NCBI RefSeq assembly: GCF_020483305.1
Contig: NZ_JACWAB010000001.1
Location: 620,001 to 684,000, forward strand
From: Arthrobacter sp. UM1
Lineage (GTDB): Bacteria; Actinomycetota; Actinomycetes; Actinomycetales; Micrococcaceae
Direction of reading: 5' to 3'
Length of the DNA stretch: 64,000 bases
Positions within the stretch are counted from its first letter, which is position 1. Every line of letters begins with the position of its first letter. Position numbers and translations under genes: made by a program. The notes beneath the pieces were generated by a model, which saw nothing but the letters and a program-made list of their open reading frames with translations, made no database searches and was not told the DNA's origin. This document shows, piece by piece, positions 34,224-43,792 of the stretch.

Positions 34224-36323
34224 ATGACGCAGGGCATCTTCCTCGACGCAATGACGCCGCGAGCCGGCAAGACCCTCATCGCACTGGGTCTCGCCGACTC
34301 CCTCATCCGGCGCGCCGACTCAGTGGGCTACTTCCGGCCCGTGCACCTCACGGACTCCGAGGACACGGACCCCACCATCCGCCTCATGCGGGAGACCTTC
34401 GGCGAGGCGGACATCCAGGCGCGCGGAGGCGTCTCCCTGGCGCGCTGCCGCGAGATCCTCGCCTCCGGAGACCATGACGAGCTGGACAGCGTGGCGCTGT
34501 CCGTCTACTCGGAGATGAGCCGGACGTGCGACGTCATCATCGTGGACGGCACGGACCTCCTGGCCCACAACGCGGCCACGGCGGAGTTCGACATGAACGC
34601 GCGGCTCGCCAACAACCTCGGCTGCTCGGTGCTCGCCATCATCAGCGGCCACGTGGCGGAGACGGTGGAGGACATCGTCAACGCCGTCAAGGTGACCCGG
34701 TCGGAGCTGCACGCGGCCAAGACGGACCTGCTCGCCGTCGTCGTCAACCGGGTGGACCCGGAGCTGGCGGAGGAGGCGGAGGCGTCGGTGCCCGCGGGCC
34801 GCCGGGGCGGCCACGTCTACGTCATCCCGGAGACGCCCGCCGTCTCGCAGCCGACGGTCCAGGAGGTCGTGGAGCGCCTGGACCTCGACACAGAAGACGT
34901 CACGGTCTCCCTGGACCGCGACGTGCAGGCGGTCAAGGTGGCCGCGATGACCGTGGGCAACTTCCTCGCGCAGATGGGAGACGGGGACTTCGTCATCACC
35001 CCGGCGGACCGCTCGGACGTGGTCATGGCCACCCTGGCCTCGGCGCTCTCGCCGAGCTTCCCGGTCCCCTCCGGCCTCCTGCTCTCGGGCGGTCTCGAGA
35101 CGAACGCCGCCACCCAGGCCCTCATCAAGGCCGCCCCGTTCCCCGTCCTGCGGACGGCCACGGACACCTACACCTCGGCGCAGGCCGTCGGCGCGGTCCA
35201 GGGCGCGCTGCGCGCCGGCGAGCCGCGGAAGATCGCCGCCGCGCTCGGCGTGTGGTCCAACAGCGTGGATGAGAAGGAGCTGCTCGGCCGGCTCGAGCTT
35301 CCCCGCCCGGAGCGCCGCACTCCCCTGCGGTTCCTCCACGAGCTCGTGGAGAAGGCCCGCTCGGACCGCCGCCGGATCGTCCTGCCGGAAGGCGAGGACG
35401 TACGCATCCTCCGCGCCGCCGAGATCATCCGCCGCCGGGACTTCTGCGACATCACGGTGCTCGGCAGCGAGGACAAGGTCCGCGAGCTCGCTCAGTCCGA
35501 GGGCATCGGTCTGGACTTCACGGATTCCGACGACGCCCCGGGCGTCCGCCTCATCGATCCGGCCTCCTCGCCGCTGCGCGAGGAGTACGCCGCGGAGTAC
35601 GCGAAGCTCCGCGCCCACAAGGGCGTGGACCACGCCCAGGCCATGGAGCGGATGCTGGACGGCTCCTACTTCGGCACCATGATGGTGCAGCTCGGCCACG
35701 TGGACGGCATGGTCTCCGGGGCGGCGCACACGACCGCCAACACCATCCGGCCCGCGCTCGAGTTCGTCAAGACCAAGGAGGGCGTGCAGATCGTCTCCTC
35801 CGTCTTCTTCATGCTGCTCGCGGACCGCGTCCTCGTCTACGGCGACTGCGCCGTGAACCCGAACCCCGATGCGGCCCAGCTCGCGGACATCGCGGCCGCC
35901 TCGGCCGAGACCGCCGTCCAGTTCGGCGTGGACCCCAAGGTGGCCATGCTCTCCTACTCCACCGGCGGGTCCGGCTCCGGCGAGGACGTGGACCGCGTCC
36001 GCGAGGCCACGGAGCTGCTGCGCGGCCGGCACCCGGAGATCGTGGCGGAGGGCCCCATCCAGTACGACGCGGCGGTGGACCAGTCCATCGCGGCCTCCAA
36101 GCTGCCCGGATCCCCCGTGGCGGGACAGGCCACGGTGTTCGTGTTCCCGGACCTCAACACGGGCAACAACACCTACAAGGCCGTGCAGCAGTCCGCGGGG
36201 GCCGTGGCCGTGGGCCCGGTGCTCCAGGGCCTGCGCAAGCCGGTCAACGACCTCTCCCGCGGCTGCACGGTGGAAGACATCGTCAACACCGTCGCCATCA
36301 CCGCGATCCAGGCCCAGGGCTAG
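34224..36323 (+). CDS. pta: Phosphate acetyltransferase (long form)
   Basis: A 699-residue enzyme of the long Pta class: an N-terminal BioD-like P-loop-type domain (starting GIFLDAMTPRAGKTLIALG), a middle DRTGG domain, and a C-terminal PTA/PTB catalytic domain (from about 375) with the YFGTMMVQLGHVDGMVSGAAHTTANTIRPAL region (in pieces) and the NPNPDAAQLADIA segment. It interconverts acetyl-CoA and acetyl phosphate. The start has AAGGA seven bases upstream. ackA follows after 57 bases, making the usual pta-ackA operon for acetate overflow and use. Confidence 0.97.
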   Translation: MTQGIFLDAMTPRAGKTLIALGLADSLIRRADSVGYFRPVHLTDSEDTDPTIRLMRETFGEADIQARGGVSLARCREILASGDHDELDSVALSVYSEMSRTCDVIIVDGTDLLAHNAATAEFDMNARLANNLGCSVLAIISGHVAETVEDIVNAVKVTRSELHAAKTDLLAVVVNRVDPELAEEAEASVPAGRRGGHVYVIPETPAVSQPTVQEVVERLDLDTEDVTVSLDRDVQAVKVAAMTVGNFLAQMGDGDFVITPADRSDVVMATLASALSPSFPVPSGLLLSGGLETNAATQALIKAAPFPVLRTATDTYTSAQAVGAVQGALRAGEPRKIAAALGVWSNSVDEKELLGRLELPRPERRTPLRFLHELVEKARSDRRRIVLPEGEDVRILRAAEIIRRRDFCDITVLGSEDKVRELAQSEGIGLDFTDSDDAPGVRLIDPASSPLREEYAAEYAKLRAHKGVDHAQAMERMLDGSYFGTMMVQLGHVDGMVSGAAHTTANTIRPALEFVKTKEGVQIVSSVFFMLLADRVLVYGDCAVNPNPDAAQLADIAAASAETAVQFGVDPKVAMLSYSTGGSGSGEDVDRVREATELLRGRHPEIVAEGPIQYDAAVDQSIAASKLPGSPVAGQATVFVFPDLNTGNNTYKAVQQSAGAVAVGPVLQGLRKPVNDLSRGCTVEDIVNTVAITAIQAQG

Positions 36324-36380
36324 GCGCCCTCACGAACCGGCCCGCCGCACCGGCGCGCCCGCACACAGGGAAGGAACCCC

Positions 36381-37517
36381 ATGCTGGTTCTCGTCATCAA
36401 CTCCGGCTCGTCCTCCATCAAGTACCAGGTCCGGGACACCGAGACCCACGAGGTGCTGACCAAGGGCCTCATCGAGGAGATCGGCTCGGGCGAGGTCAAG
36501 GACCACGCCGAAGGCCTGGAGATCATCGCCGGCCGCCTGGACGAGGCACTCGGCGGCCGGACCGTGGACGCCGCCGGCCACCGCGTGGTCCACGGCGGCG
36601 AGCGCTTCTCCGAGCCGGTGCTCATCGACAACGAGATCATCCGGGCCATCGAGCGCCTCGCACCCCTGGCGCCGCTCCACAACCCGGCGCATGCGCTCGG
36701 CATCCGCGCTCTCGTGAAGACGTGGCCGGACCTTCCCCAGGTGGCGGTCTTCGACACGGCCTTCCACCGCACCATGCCGGAGCACGCCTGGCGCTACGCC
36801 GTGCCGGACGACTGGTACCGCAAGTACGGCATGCGGAAGTACGGGTTCCACGGCACCTCGCACGACTTCGTCACAGGGCGCGCGGCCGAGTTCCTGGGCG
36901 TGCCGCGCGAGGAGCTCAACGCCGTCATCGCCCACCTCGGCAACGGCGCCTCCGCCACGGCCATCCGCGAGGGCCGCTCGATCGACACCTCCATGGGGTA
37001 CACGCCGCTCGCCGGCCTCGTCATGGGCACCCGCTCGGGAGACGTGGACCCCTCCGTGGTGACCGCCGCACGCCGGCACATCCCCGGCCTCAGCAGCGCG
37101 GACGACCTGGACCGGGTCCTCAACCACGAGTCCGGACTCAAGGCGATCGCAGGCACCAATGACATGCGGCGCATCGTGGAGAAGGCCGAGCAGGGAGACC
37201 GGGGCGCCCGGCTCGCCATCGAGATGGCGTCCTACCGCCTGGCCGGCTACATCGGCGCGTACCACGTCGCCGTCGGAGGGGCCCGCGCCCTCGTCTTCAC
37301 AGCGGGCATCGGGGAGAACTCGGCGCCGTTCCGGCAGGCCGTCGTCGAGAGGCTCGGCGCGCTGGGCATCACCCTGGACGAGTCCGCCAACGCCGAGCGC
37401 TCGGACGAGACCCGGCGGATCTCGGGGCCGGACTCGGCCATCGACGTCCTCGTGGTCCCCACGGACGAGGAGGCGGCCATCGCCGAGGCCACGGAGGCCG
37501 TGCTCACCGCGCGGTAG
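36381..37517 (+). CDS. ackA: Acetate kinase
   Basis: A 378-residue kinase of the ASKHA fold. NSGSSSIKYQ (7-16), GHRVVHGGE (about 70-78), the catalytic Asp in VFDTAFHRTMP, YGFHGTSHDFV and AHLGNGASATA are intact. It makes ATP from acetyl phosphate, or the reverse; it may also accept propionyl phosphate, which is relevant because the propionate operon follows. AAGGAA precedes the ATG. Confidence 0.97.
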   Translation: MLVLVINSGSSSIKYQVRDTETHEVLTKGLIEEIGSGEVKDHAEGLEIIAGRLDEALGGRTVDAAGHRVVHGGERFSEPVLIDNEIIRAIERLAPLAPLHNPAHALGIRALVKTWPDLPQVAVFDTAFHRTMPEHAWRYAVPDDWYRKYGMRKYGFHGTSHDFVTGRAAEFLGVPREELNAVIAHLGNGASATAIREGRSIDTSMGYTPLAGLVMGTRSGDVDPSVVTAARRHIPGLSSADDLDRVLNHESGLKAIAGTNDMRRIVEKAEQGDRGARLAIEMASYRLAGYIGAYHVAVGGARALVFTAGIGENSAPFRQAVVERLGALGITLDESANAERSDETRRISGPDSAIDVLVVPTDEEAAIAEATEAVLTAR

Positions 37518-37569
37518 CGCTTCCTGCCCTCCTCCGTGCGGTGGGGATTCCCTGCCCACAGCCGCCCAA

Positions 37570-37579
37570 CTGTATACAG
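37570..37579. promoter_or_regulatory. GntR operator copy 1
   Basis: CTGTATACAG, a perfect 10-base palindrome, lies 91 bases before the gntR start and 53 bases after ackA. An identical copy is at 37644. Typical of FadR-type GntR operators. Confidence 0.75.
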
Positions 37580-37643
37580 AACACCGACGCTCCGGGCCTC
37601 GATTCTCGAAGATCTCTGTGAATCCTGGCCTGGGGCGTCGTTT

Positions 37644-37653
37644 CTGTATACAG
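37644..37653. promoter_or_regulatory. GntR operator copy 2 overlapping the gntR promoter
   Basis: A second CTGTATACAG. Its TATACA can serve as the -10 box; the GTG start is eight bases later, so the mRNA is probably leaderless and repressor bound here would block it directly. Confidence 0.78.
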
Positions 37654-37660
37654 TGGCGGT

Positions 37661-38356
37661 GTGAATGCAAGTGATCGGGCTTACACCGAGCTGCGGCGGG
37701 ACATCGTCGAGTGGCGGCTCGAGCCGGGCACGGTGCTCGGCGAGGTCGAGCAGGCCGCCCGCCTCGGCGTCTCCCGGACCCCGCTCCGGGACGCCCTGCG
37801 CCGCCTCGCCGCTGACGGCCTGGTGGAGCCCCACCCCTCGCGCGGCGTCGTCGTCTCCTCGGTGACCCGCGGGCACGTGGACGCCCTCTTCGAGGCGAGG
37901 ATCGCCCTGGAGACCGTCACCGCCTCCCTCGCGGCGCAGCGCGCCGCCCCCGAGCGCTTCGAGCAGCTCGCGGACGAGTTCGAGCGAGCCGCGGCCGTCC
38001 TCGCGGAGGCCCGCGAGGACCGAGCCGAGTACTACGAGCTCATCGCCCGCCTCGACGCGGGACTCGCCGAGGCCGCGGACAACCCGTACCTCGAGCGGGC
38101 TCAAGGCCCCCTCCGCGCCAACCTGGCACGACTGCGCCAGGCCACGCGCGAAGACGCACGGCGGCTGCGGGCCTCTGCGCTCGAGCACGCGTCGATCGCC
38201 CGCGCCGTCGCGGCCCGCGACCCCCAGCTCGCGGCGGCCGCCGCCCGAGTCCACCTCTCCCACGCGCGCTCGGCGATCGTCGACGCGCTCAGCCTGGCCG
38301 ATTCGGCCGACTCCCCGAGTCCCCTGAGGCTCGCCCCGATGAAAGGAACAGCATGA
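37661..38356 (+). CDS. GntR-family (FadR-type) regulator of the prp operon
   Basis: A 231-residue regulator. An N-terminal winged helix-turn-helix (about 5-68, with [28 protein letters not shown] in pieces) is followed by an all-helical FCD-type ligand domain (about 75-210). GntR proteins of this type sense acidic metabolites. It is the first gene of prpD-prpB-prpC and overlaps prpD by four bases (ATGA), so it most likely represses the operon until propionyl-CoA-derived acids such as methylcitrate appear; the ligand is inferred. The GTG start has no ribosome-binding site and lies just after a palindromic operator. Confidence 0.9.
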   Translation: MNASDRAYTELRRDIVEWRLEPGTVLGEVEQAARLGVSRTPLRDALRRLAADGLVEPHPSRGVVVSSVTRGHVDALFEARIALETVTASLAAQRAAPERFEQLADEFERAAAVLAEAREDRAEYYELIARLDAGLAEAADNPYLERAQGPLRANLARLRQATREDARRLRASALEHASIARAVAARDPQLAAAAARVHLSHARSAIVDALSLADSADSPSPLRLAPMKGTA

Positions 38357-39885
38357 CTGCCACGCACACGGTCCGCGTCTACCGCTCTGAGGAGAGCCTC
38401 CCCCGCGAGGAGCAGCTCGCCATGCGGATCGCCCGGGTCGCCGCCGACCCGGTCGCGGTCGAGCGGGAGGTCGCCGAGATGGTGGCCAACCGCATCATCG
38501 ACAACGCCTCGGTGGCCATCGCCTCCCTCAACCGCGGCCCGATCGTCTCCGCCCGCGCCCAGGCCCTCTGCCACCGCTCCGGCGAGGCCTGCGGCCAGTC
38601 CGGTCGCGGCGCCGGCGTCTTCGGGATCGAGGAGAAGGTCTCCCCCGAGTGGGCCGCCTGGGCCAACGGCGTCGCGGTCCGCGAGCTGGACTACCACGAC
38701 ACGTTCCTGGCAGCCGAGTACTCCCATCCGGGCGACAACATCCCGCCGATCCTCGCCGTCGCGCAGCACACGGGGGCGTCCGGAGCGGACCTCATCCGCG
38801 CCATCGCCACCGGCTACGAGATCCAGGTGGACCTCGTCAAGGCGATCAGCCTCCACAAGCACAAGATCGACCACGTGGCGCACCTCGGGCCCTCGGCGGC
38901 CGCGGGCATCGGCACGCTCCTCGGACTCGACGAGGAGACGATCTTCCAGGCTGTGGGCCAGGCCCTCCACACGACGACGGCGACCCGCCAGTCCCGCAAG
39001 GGCGAGATCTCCACGTGGAAGGCGCACGCGCCGGCGTTCGCGGGCAAGATGGCCGTCGAGGCCGTGGACCGCGCCATGCGCGGGCAGACCTCCCCCGTCC
39101 CGATCTACGAGGGCGAGGACGGCGTCATCGCCTGGCTGCTCGACGGCCCGGACGCCTCCTACGAGGTCCCGCTGCCCGAGCCGGGCGAGCCGAAGCGCGC
39201 CATCCTCGACACGTACACCAAGGAGCACTCGGCGGAGTACCAGGCCCAGGCCTGGATCGACCTCGCCCGCAAGCTCCACGCGGAGCACCCCGAGGCCGCG
39301 GACCCCGCGAACGTCGAGTCCGTCAAGATCGCCACGAGCCACCACACCCACTACGTCATCGGCTCCGGCGCGAACGACCCGCAGAAGTACGATCCGAAGG
39401 CCTCGCGCGAGACGCTCGACCACTCGATCATGTACATCTTCACCGTCGCCCTCCAGGACGGCGCCTGGCACCACGTGGACTCCTACGCCCCCGAGCGCGC
39501 CCAGCGCCCGGACACCGTGGAGCTCTGGCGCAAGGTCACGACGACGGAGGACCCGGAGTGGACCCGCCGATACCACTCGCTCGACATCAGCGAGAAGGCG
39601 TTCGGCGGCTCGGTGGAGATCACGCTCAAGGACGGCACGGTCATCAAGGACGAGATCGCCGTGGCGGACGCCCACCCGAACGGCGCGCGTCCCTTCGCCC
39701 GCGAGCAGTACGTCGAGAAGTTCCGCAGCCTCGCCGAGGGGCTCGTGGACGAGGCGGAGATCCAGCGCTTCCTCACGGCCGTGGACAACCTCGCCGAGCT
39801 CGGAGCCGGCGAGCTCGACCAGCTCAACATCCAGGCCGCCGGCGGCGTCATCGACCTCGCCTCGGCCCCGAAGGGCCTCTTCTAG
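38353..39885 (+). CDS. prpD: 2-methylcitrate dehydratase
   Basis: A 510-residue MmgE/PrpD-family enzyme, recognisable from [45 protein letters not shown] (in pieces), [11 protein letters not shown], the [10 protein letters not shown] region and [15 protein letters not shown]. It dehydrates 2-methylcitrate to 2-methylaconitate in the methylcitrate cycle, which oxidises propionyl-CoA to pyruvate. GAAAGGAACAG upstream is a good ribosome-binding site even though the gene overlaps gntR. Confidence 0.95.
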   Translation: MTATHTVRVYRSEESLPREEQLAMRIARVAADPVAVEREVAEMVANRIIDNASVAIASLNRGPIVSARAQALCHRSGEACGQSGRGAGVFGIEEKVSPEWAAWANGVAVRELDYHDTFLAAEYSHPGDNIPPILAVAQHTGASGADLIRAIATGYEIQVDLVKAISLHKHKIDHVAHLGPSAAAGIGTLLGLDEETIFQAVGQALHTTTATRQSRKGEISTWKAHAPAFAGKMAVEAVDRAMRGQTSPVPIYEGEDGVIAWLLDGPDASYEVPLPEPGEPKRAILDTYTKEHSAEYQAQAWIDLARKLHAEHPEAADPANVESVKIATSHHTHYVIGSGANDPQKYDPKASRETLDHSIMYIFTVALQDGAWHHVDSYAPERAQRPDTVELWRKVTTTEDPEWTRRYHSLDISEKAFGGSVEITLKDGTVIKDEIAVADAHPNGARPFAREQYVEKFRSLAEGLVDEAEIQRFLTAVDNLAELGAGELDQLNIQAAGGVIDLASAPKGLF

Positions 39886-39945
39886 CGAAGGCCGCAGGGT
39901 CCCCGGCCTCGCTCAGCCGGGCCCTTCCGGACGAAAGGAACAGAC

Positions 39946-40881
39946 ATGCTCTACTCCAAGGTCACGCCCTCCCAGAAGAGGAAGGCGATGCGCCAGGCCC
40001 TGAAGCCGGGGGCCGCCGCCCAGTTCCCGGGCGCGTTCAACCCGCTCTCGGCCCGCCTCATCGAGTCCAAGGGCTTTGACGGCGTCTACATCTCGGGCGC
40101 GGTGCTCGCGAACGAGCTGGGCCTGCCCGACGTCGGCCTCACCACCCTGACCGAGGTGGCCCAGAGGGCCGGGCAGATCGCCCGCATGACGGACCTCCCG
40201 GCCCTCGTCGACGCGGACACGGGCTTCGGCGAGCCGATGAACGTGGCCCGCACGGTCCAGGAGCTCGAGCACGCCGGGCTCGCCGGCTGCCACATCGAGG
40301 ACCAGTTCAACCCGAAGCGGTGCGGCCACCTCGACGGCAAGAACATGGTGGACCTCGAGACCGCCACGAAGCGGATCCGGGCGGCGGCGGACGCGAGGGC
40401 GGACGAGGACTTCCTCGTCATGGCCCGCACGGACCTCCGCGCCGTGGAGGGCCTCGACGCGGCCATCGACCGCGCCAAGGCCCTCGTGGACGCCGGCGCG
40501 GACGCGATCTTCCCCGAGGCGATGGCGTCCCTCGACGAGTTCGAGGCGGTCTGCCGGGCCGTGGACGTCCCCGTGCTCGCGAACATGACCGAGTTCGGCA
40601 AGTCCGAGCTCTTCACCCGCCAGCAGCTCGCGGACGCGGGCATCGCCATGGTGATCTACCCGGTCACCCTGCTGCGCGCCGCCCTCGGCGCCGCGGAGCG
40701 GGTGCTCGAGGACATCCAGGCGAACGGTTCCCAGAACGCCTCGGTCCAGGACATGATGACCAGGAAGGATCTCTACGGCCTCGTGGACTACGAGGCGTAC
40801 AACCAGTGGGACACGGGCATCTTCAACTTCGCCGTCCCCGGCCTCGACATCGAATCCAACGCCAGCAGCCTGGCGGACTAG
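39946..40881 (+). CDS. prpB: 2-methylisocitrate lyase
   Basis: A 311-residue isocitrate-lyase-superfamily protein. VDADTGFGEPMNVARTV (88-104), HIEDQFNPKRCGHLDGK (116-132, catalytic Cys126 in KRCGH) and ARTDLRAVEGLDAAIDRA mark the PrpB group. It splits 2-methylisocitrate into succinate and pyruvate. The upstream sequence ACGAAAGGAACAGACATG nearly repeats that before prpD. It follows prpD by 60 bases. Confidence 0.96.
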   Translation: MLYSKVTPSQKRKAMRQALKPGAAAQFPGAFNPLSARLIESKGFDGVYISGAVLANELGLPDVGLTTLTEVAQRAGQIARMTDLPALVDADTGFGEPMNVARTVQELEHAGLAGCHIEDQFNPKRCGHLDGKNMVDLETATKRIRAAADARADEDFLVMARTDLRAVEGLDAAIDRAKALVDAGADAIFPEAMASLDEFEAVCRAVDVPVLANMTEFGKSELFTRQQLADAGIAMVIYPVTLLRAALGAAERVLEDIQANGSQNASVQDMMTRKDLYGLVDYEAYNQWDTGIFNFAVPGLDIESNASSLAD

Positions 40882-40893
40882 GAAGGCACACTC

Positions 40894-42033
40894 ATGACTG
40901 AGATCAAGAAGGGGCTCGCGGGCGTCGTCGTCGACACCACCGCGATCTCCAAGGTGAACCCCGAGACCAACTCCCTCCTCTACCGCGGCTACCCCGTGCA
41001 GGACCTCGCGGCGCGGAAGTCGTTCGAGGAGGTCGCCATGCTCCTCTGGAACGGCGAGCTGCCGAGCGGGCAGGAGCTCGAGGAGTTCCGCTCCTTCGAG
41101 CGCTCGAACCGCGCGCTGGATGCGAACGTCCGCGCCGCGATCGACCTGCTGCCGAAGGACTGCCACCCGATGGACGTGGGCCGGACGGCCGTCTCCGTCC
41201 TCGGCGCGAACCATCCGAAGGCGGAGGACTCCTCCCCCGAGGCGGAGCTCGAGAAGTCCAAGCACCTCTTCGCCAAGTTCCCGGCCGTCGTGGCGTACGA
41301 CCAGCGCCGCCGCCGCGGCCAGGAGCCGGTCGAGCCGCGCGATGACCTCGACTACGCGCAGAACTTCCTCTGGATGACGTTCGGCGAGGAGCAGCCGCCG
41401 GAGGTCGTGGACGCGTTCCGCGTCTCGATGGTCCTCTACGCGGAGCACTCCTTCAACGCCTCCACGTTCACGGCGCGCGTCATCACCTCGACGCTCTCGG
41501 ACCTCCACTCGGCGGTCACGGGCGCGATCGGCGCGCTCAAGGGACCTCTGCACGGAGGCGCGAACGAGGCCGTCATGGCCACGTTCGACGAGATCGGCAT
41601 CCGCAAGGAGGAGTCCCGCGAGGACGCGGCCGCCCGGGCGAAGGCCTGGATGGAGGACGCGCTCGCCCAGAAGAAGAAGGTCATGGGCTTCGGCCACCGC
41701 GTCTACAAGAACGGCGACTCGCGCGTGCCGACGATGAAGGCGGCCCTGGACCGGATGATCGAGCACTACGGCCGCGACGAGATGCTCGGCCTCTACGACG
41801 GGCTCGAGCAGGCCATGTCCGAGGCGAAGGACATCAAGCCGAACCTCGACTACCCGGCGGGCCCGACCTACCACCTCATGGGCTTCAACACGCAGATGTT
41901 CACGCCGCTCTTCATCGCCTCCCGCATCACCGGCTGGACGGCGCACATCATGGAGCAACGCGCGAGCAACGCGCTCATCCGCCCGCTCTCCGACTACAGC
42001 GGCCCGGACCAGCGCGAGCTGCCGGAGTCCTAG
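40894..42033 (+). CDS. prpC: 2-methylcitrate synthase
   Basis: A 379-residue citrate-synthase-fold enzyme. Catalytic segments are EHSFNASTFTARV, LHGGANEAVM and GFGHRVYKNGDSR, with the final Arg-containing RPLSDYSGP. Its place as the third gene of prpD-prpB-prpC argues for methylcitrate rather than citrate synthase; some homologues do both. It condenses propionyl-CoA with oxaloacetate. It starts 12 bases after prpB. The convergent MFS gene ends 15 bases beyond. Confidence 0.94.
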   Translation: MTEIKKGLAGVVVDTTAISKVNPETNSLLYRGYPVQDLAARKSFEEVAMLLWNGELPSGQELEEFRSFERSNRALDANVRAAIDLLPKDCHPMDVGRTAVSVLGANHPKAEDSSPEAELEKSKHLFAKFPAVVAYDQRRRRGQEPVEPRDDLDYAQNFLWMTFGEEQPPEVVDAFRVSMVLYAEHSFNASTFTARVITSTLSDLHSAVTGAIGALKGPLHGGANEAVMATFDEIGIRKEESREDAAARAKAWMEDALAQKKKVMGFGHRVYKNGDSRVPTMKAALDRMIEHYGRDEMLGLYDGLEQAMSEAKDIKPNLDYPAGPTYHLMGFNTQMFTPLFIASRITGWTAHIMEQRASNALIRPLSDYSGPDQRELPES

Positions 42034-42048
42034 CCGGATCCCAGCCGG

Positions 42049-43527
42049 TCAGCGCTCCCTAGCGCTGTCCCGGCCACCGGCCCCCTGCGGGGCCTCACGC
42101 GGCGCGGCGTCCTCCTCCACTGCTGAGGGGCGCCGCGCCGTCGTCGTGTTCCGCACCCCGAGGGCGGAGACGACGGCGCCCGCGAGGAGCAGCCCCGCCG
42201 TGGTCCAGACTGCGCTGCGGAATCCCTCGAAGGAGACCCGGCCGCCCATGACGAGGCCCGCGAAGGCGACCGTCACAAGCCCCGCGATCCGGGCGGCCGC
42301 GTTGTTGATCGCCGAGCCGATGCCGGAGGACTCCGGCGGCAGGTGCGCGAGGACCGAAGACGTCAGGGGCGCCACGATGAGCGTGAGGCCCAGCCCGAAG
42401 ACGACGACGCCCGGCACCACCCCCGCCCAGAGGCTGTGCTCCTGGGGCACAGCGCCCATGAGGACGTATCCGCACGCGGCGAGGGCCGCCCCGCCCGCCA
42501 TGAGCCACCGCGGGCCGCGCTCCCCCGAGAGCCGTCCGACGCGCCCCGAGCCGAGGAGCAGCAGGAGCGTGGGCGGCATGGCGACGACGCCGGAGACGAC
42601 GGCGCTGAGGCCCAGCACGGACTGGAGGTAGAGGGGCAGGGCGAAGAATCCGAGGCCCATCGCGCCGTAGATGAGCACTGTGGCCGCGTTGCCCGCCGCG
42701 ACGTTCGTCACGCGGAAGAGGGCGAGCGGCATCATGGGGTGCTCGGCCCGGCGCTGGCGGAGGACGAAGAGCACCAGTCCGGCGAGACCGGCGCCGATGA
42801 GGGCGAGCACCCCGGGGCGCGGCCCCTGCCCTGAGAGCTCGATGAGGCCGAACACGAGTCCTCCGAGGCCGAGGGCAGTGAGGACGGAGCTCGGCAGGTC
42901 CAGCTCCGCACGGACGTCGGGCCGTGTGACCGGGATGCGGCGGAGGACGAAGAGGGCCGCGACCATGGGCGGCAGGTTGACGAAGAAGACGGCCCGCCAG
43001 GAGAGCGCGTCCACGAGCACGCCGCCGACGAGCGGCGAGACGAGGCCCGCCACCGAGGTCCACGCGGTCCAGGTGCCGATGGCCCTCCCCTGGGCCGGGC
43101 CGCTGAACGCGCTCACGATCATGGCGAGCGAGGACGGGACGAGGAACGCCCCCGCGACGCCCTGGAGCACCCGGGCGAGGACGAGCACGAGCGGCGTCGG
43201 CGCGAGGCCGCATGCCAGCGAGGTGACGCCGAAGCCGATGAGCCCGGCCGTCATGACCCGCTCCCGGCCGAAGCGGTCCGCGATGGACCCGGCCACGAGG
43301 ATGAGCGCGCCGAGGCTGAGGAGGTAGCCGCTCACGATCCACTGCTGCTCCGCGAGGCCGCCGCCGAGGTCCCGGCCGATGTCCACGAGGGCCAGGTTGA
43401 CCACCGAGCCGTCCAGGATGGCCATGAAGCTGGCGAGGATCGCGACGACGAGGGTGCGGGTCTGGGAGGACACCCGGCCTGGTGCGGGGGACGAGTGCGG
43501 TGCGGAAGTCGAGTGCTCGGGGATCAC
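42049..43527 (-). CDS. MFS drug exporter, EmrB/QacA (DHA2) type
   Basis: A 492-residue transporter with about 14 predicted helices. Motif A-like GSIADRFGRERVM (about 80-92), the N-terminal MAILDGSVVNLAL (35-47) with the membrane-embedded Asp, and the motif-C-like region typical of antiporters place it in the DHA2 family. It probably exports a toxic compound by proton antiport; no substrate can be named. The GTG start lies six bases after TAGACT (43539-43534), with no ribosome-binding site, indicating a leaderless mRNA. Confidence 0.92.
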   Translation of the reverse strand: MIPEHSTSAPHSSPAPGRVSSQTRTLVVAILASFMAILDGSVVNLALVDIGRDLGGGLAEQQWIVSGYLLSLGALILVAGSIADRFGRERVMTAGLIGFGVTSLACGLAPTPLVLVLARVLQGVAGAFLVPSSLAMIVSAFSGPAQGRAIGTWTAWTSVAGLVSPLVGGVLVDALSWRAVFFVNLPPMVAALFVLRRIPVTRPDVRAELDLPSSVLTALGLGGLVFGLIELSGQGPRPGVLALIGAGLAGLVLFVLRQRRAEHPMMPLALFRVTNVAAGNAATVLIYGAMGLGFFALPLYLQSVLGLSAVVSGVVAMPPTLLLLLGSGRVGRLSGERGPRWLMAGGAALAACGYVLMGAVPQEHSLWAGVVPGVVVFGLGLTLIVAPLTSSVLAHLPPESSGIGSAINNAAARIAGLVTVAFAGLVMGGRVSFEGFRSAVWTTAGLLLAGAVVSALGVRNTTTARRPSAVEEDAAPREAPQGAGGRDSARER

Positions 43528-43579
43528 GGGGAGAGTCTAGGCGGCTTGGGCCGCCCAGCCGCCCATGAGGTCGCTGTTC

Positions 43580-43792
43580 TCAGTCCCGCTGCAGGAAGAA
43601 GCCTCGGCGGAATCCCCGCCAGAAGTCCGTCAGAGAGTCCCGGGCAGGCGCTGACACCGCCTCGTCTTCCCACGCCGCCCAACGGCGAGCTTCAGCCAGT
43701 TTCATCTGACAGGCTCTCTCTCCAGCCGCCTGGGAAATCCCCGTGAAGCCGTCCACGCCATCGCGCGGATGCCACGGTCTGTCGTCACTCAT
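43580..43792 (-). CDS. Small hypothetical protein, 70 residues
   Basis: A 70-residue protein, rich in Trp, Asp and Arg (starts MSDDRPWHPRDGVDGF, ends WRGFRRGFFLQRD), soluble, no recognised domain. It is likely real: AAGGAGG lies nine to ten bases before its ATG, inside the end of the preceding gene, and the two overlap by eight bases. It forms an operon with the membrane protein at 43785-44363, downstream of ssrA. Function unknown; this position is a common landing site for accessory genes. Confidence 0.6.
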   Translation of the reverse strand: MSDDRPWHPRDGVDGFTGISQAAGERACQMKLAEARRWAAWEDEAVSAPARDSLTDFWRGFRRGFFLQRD

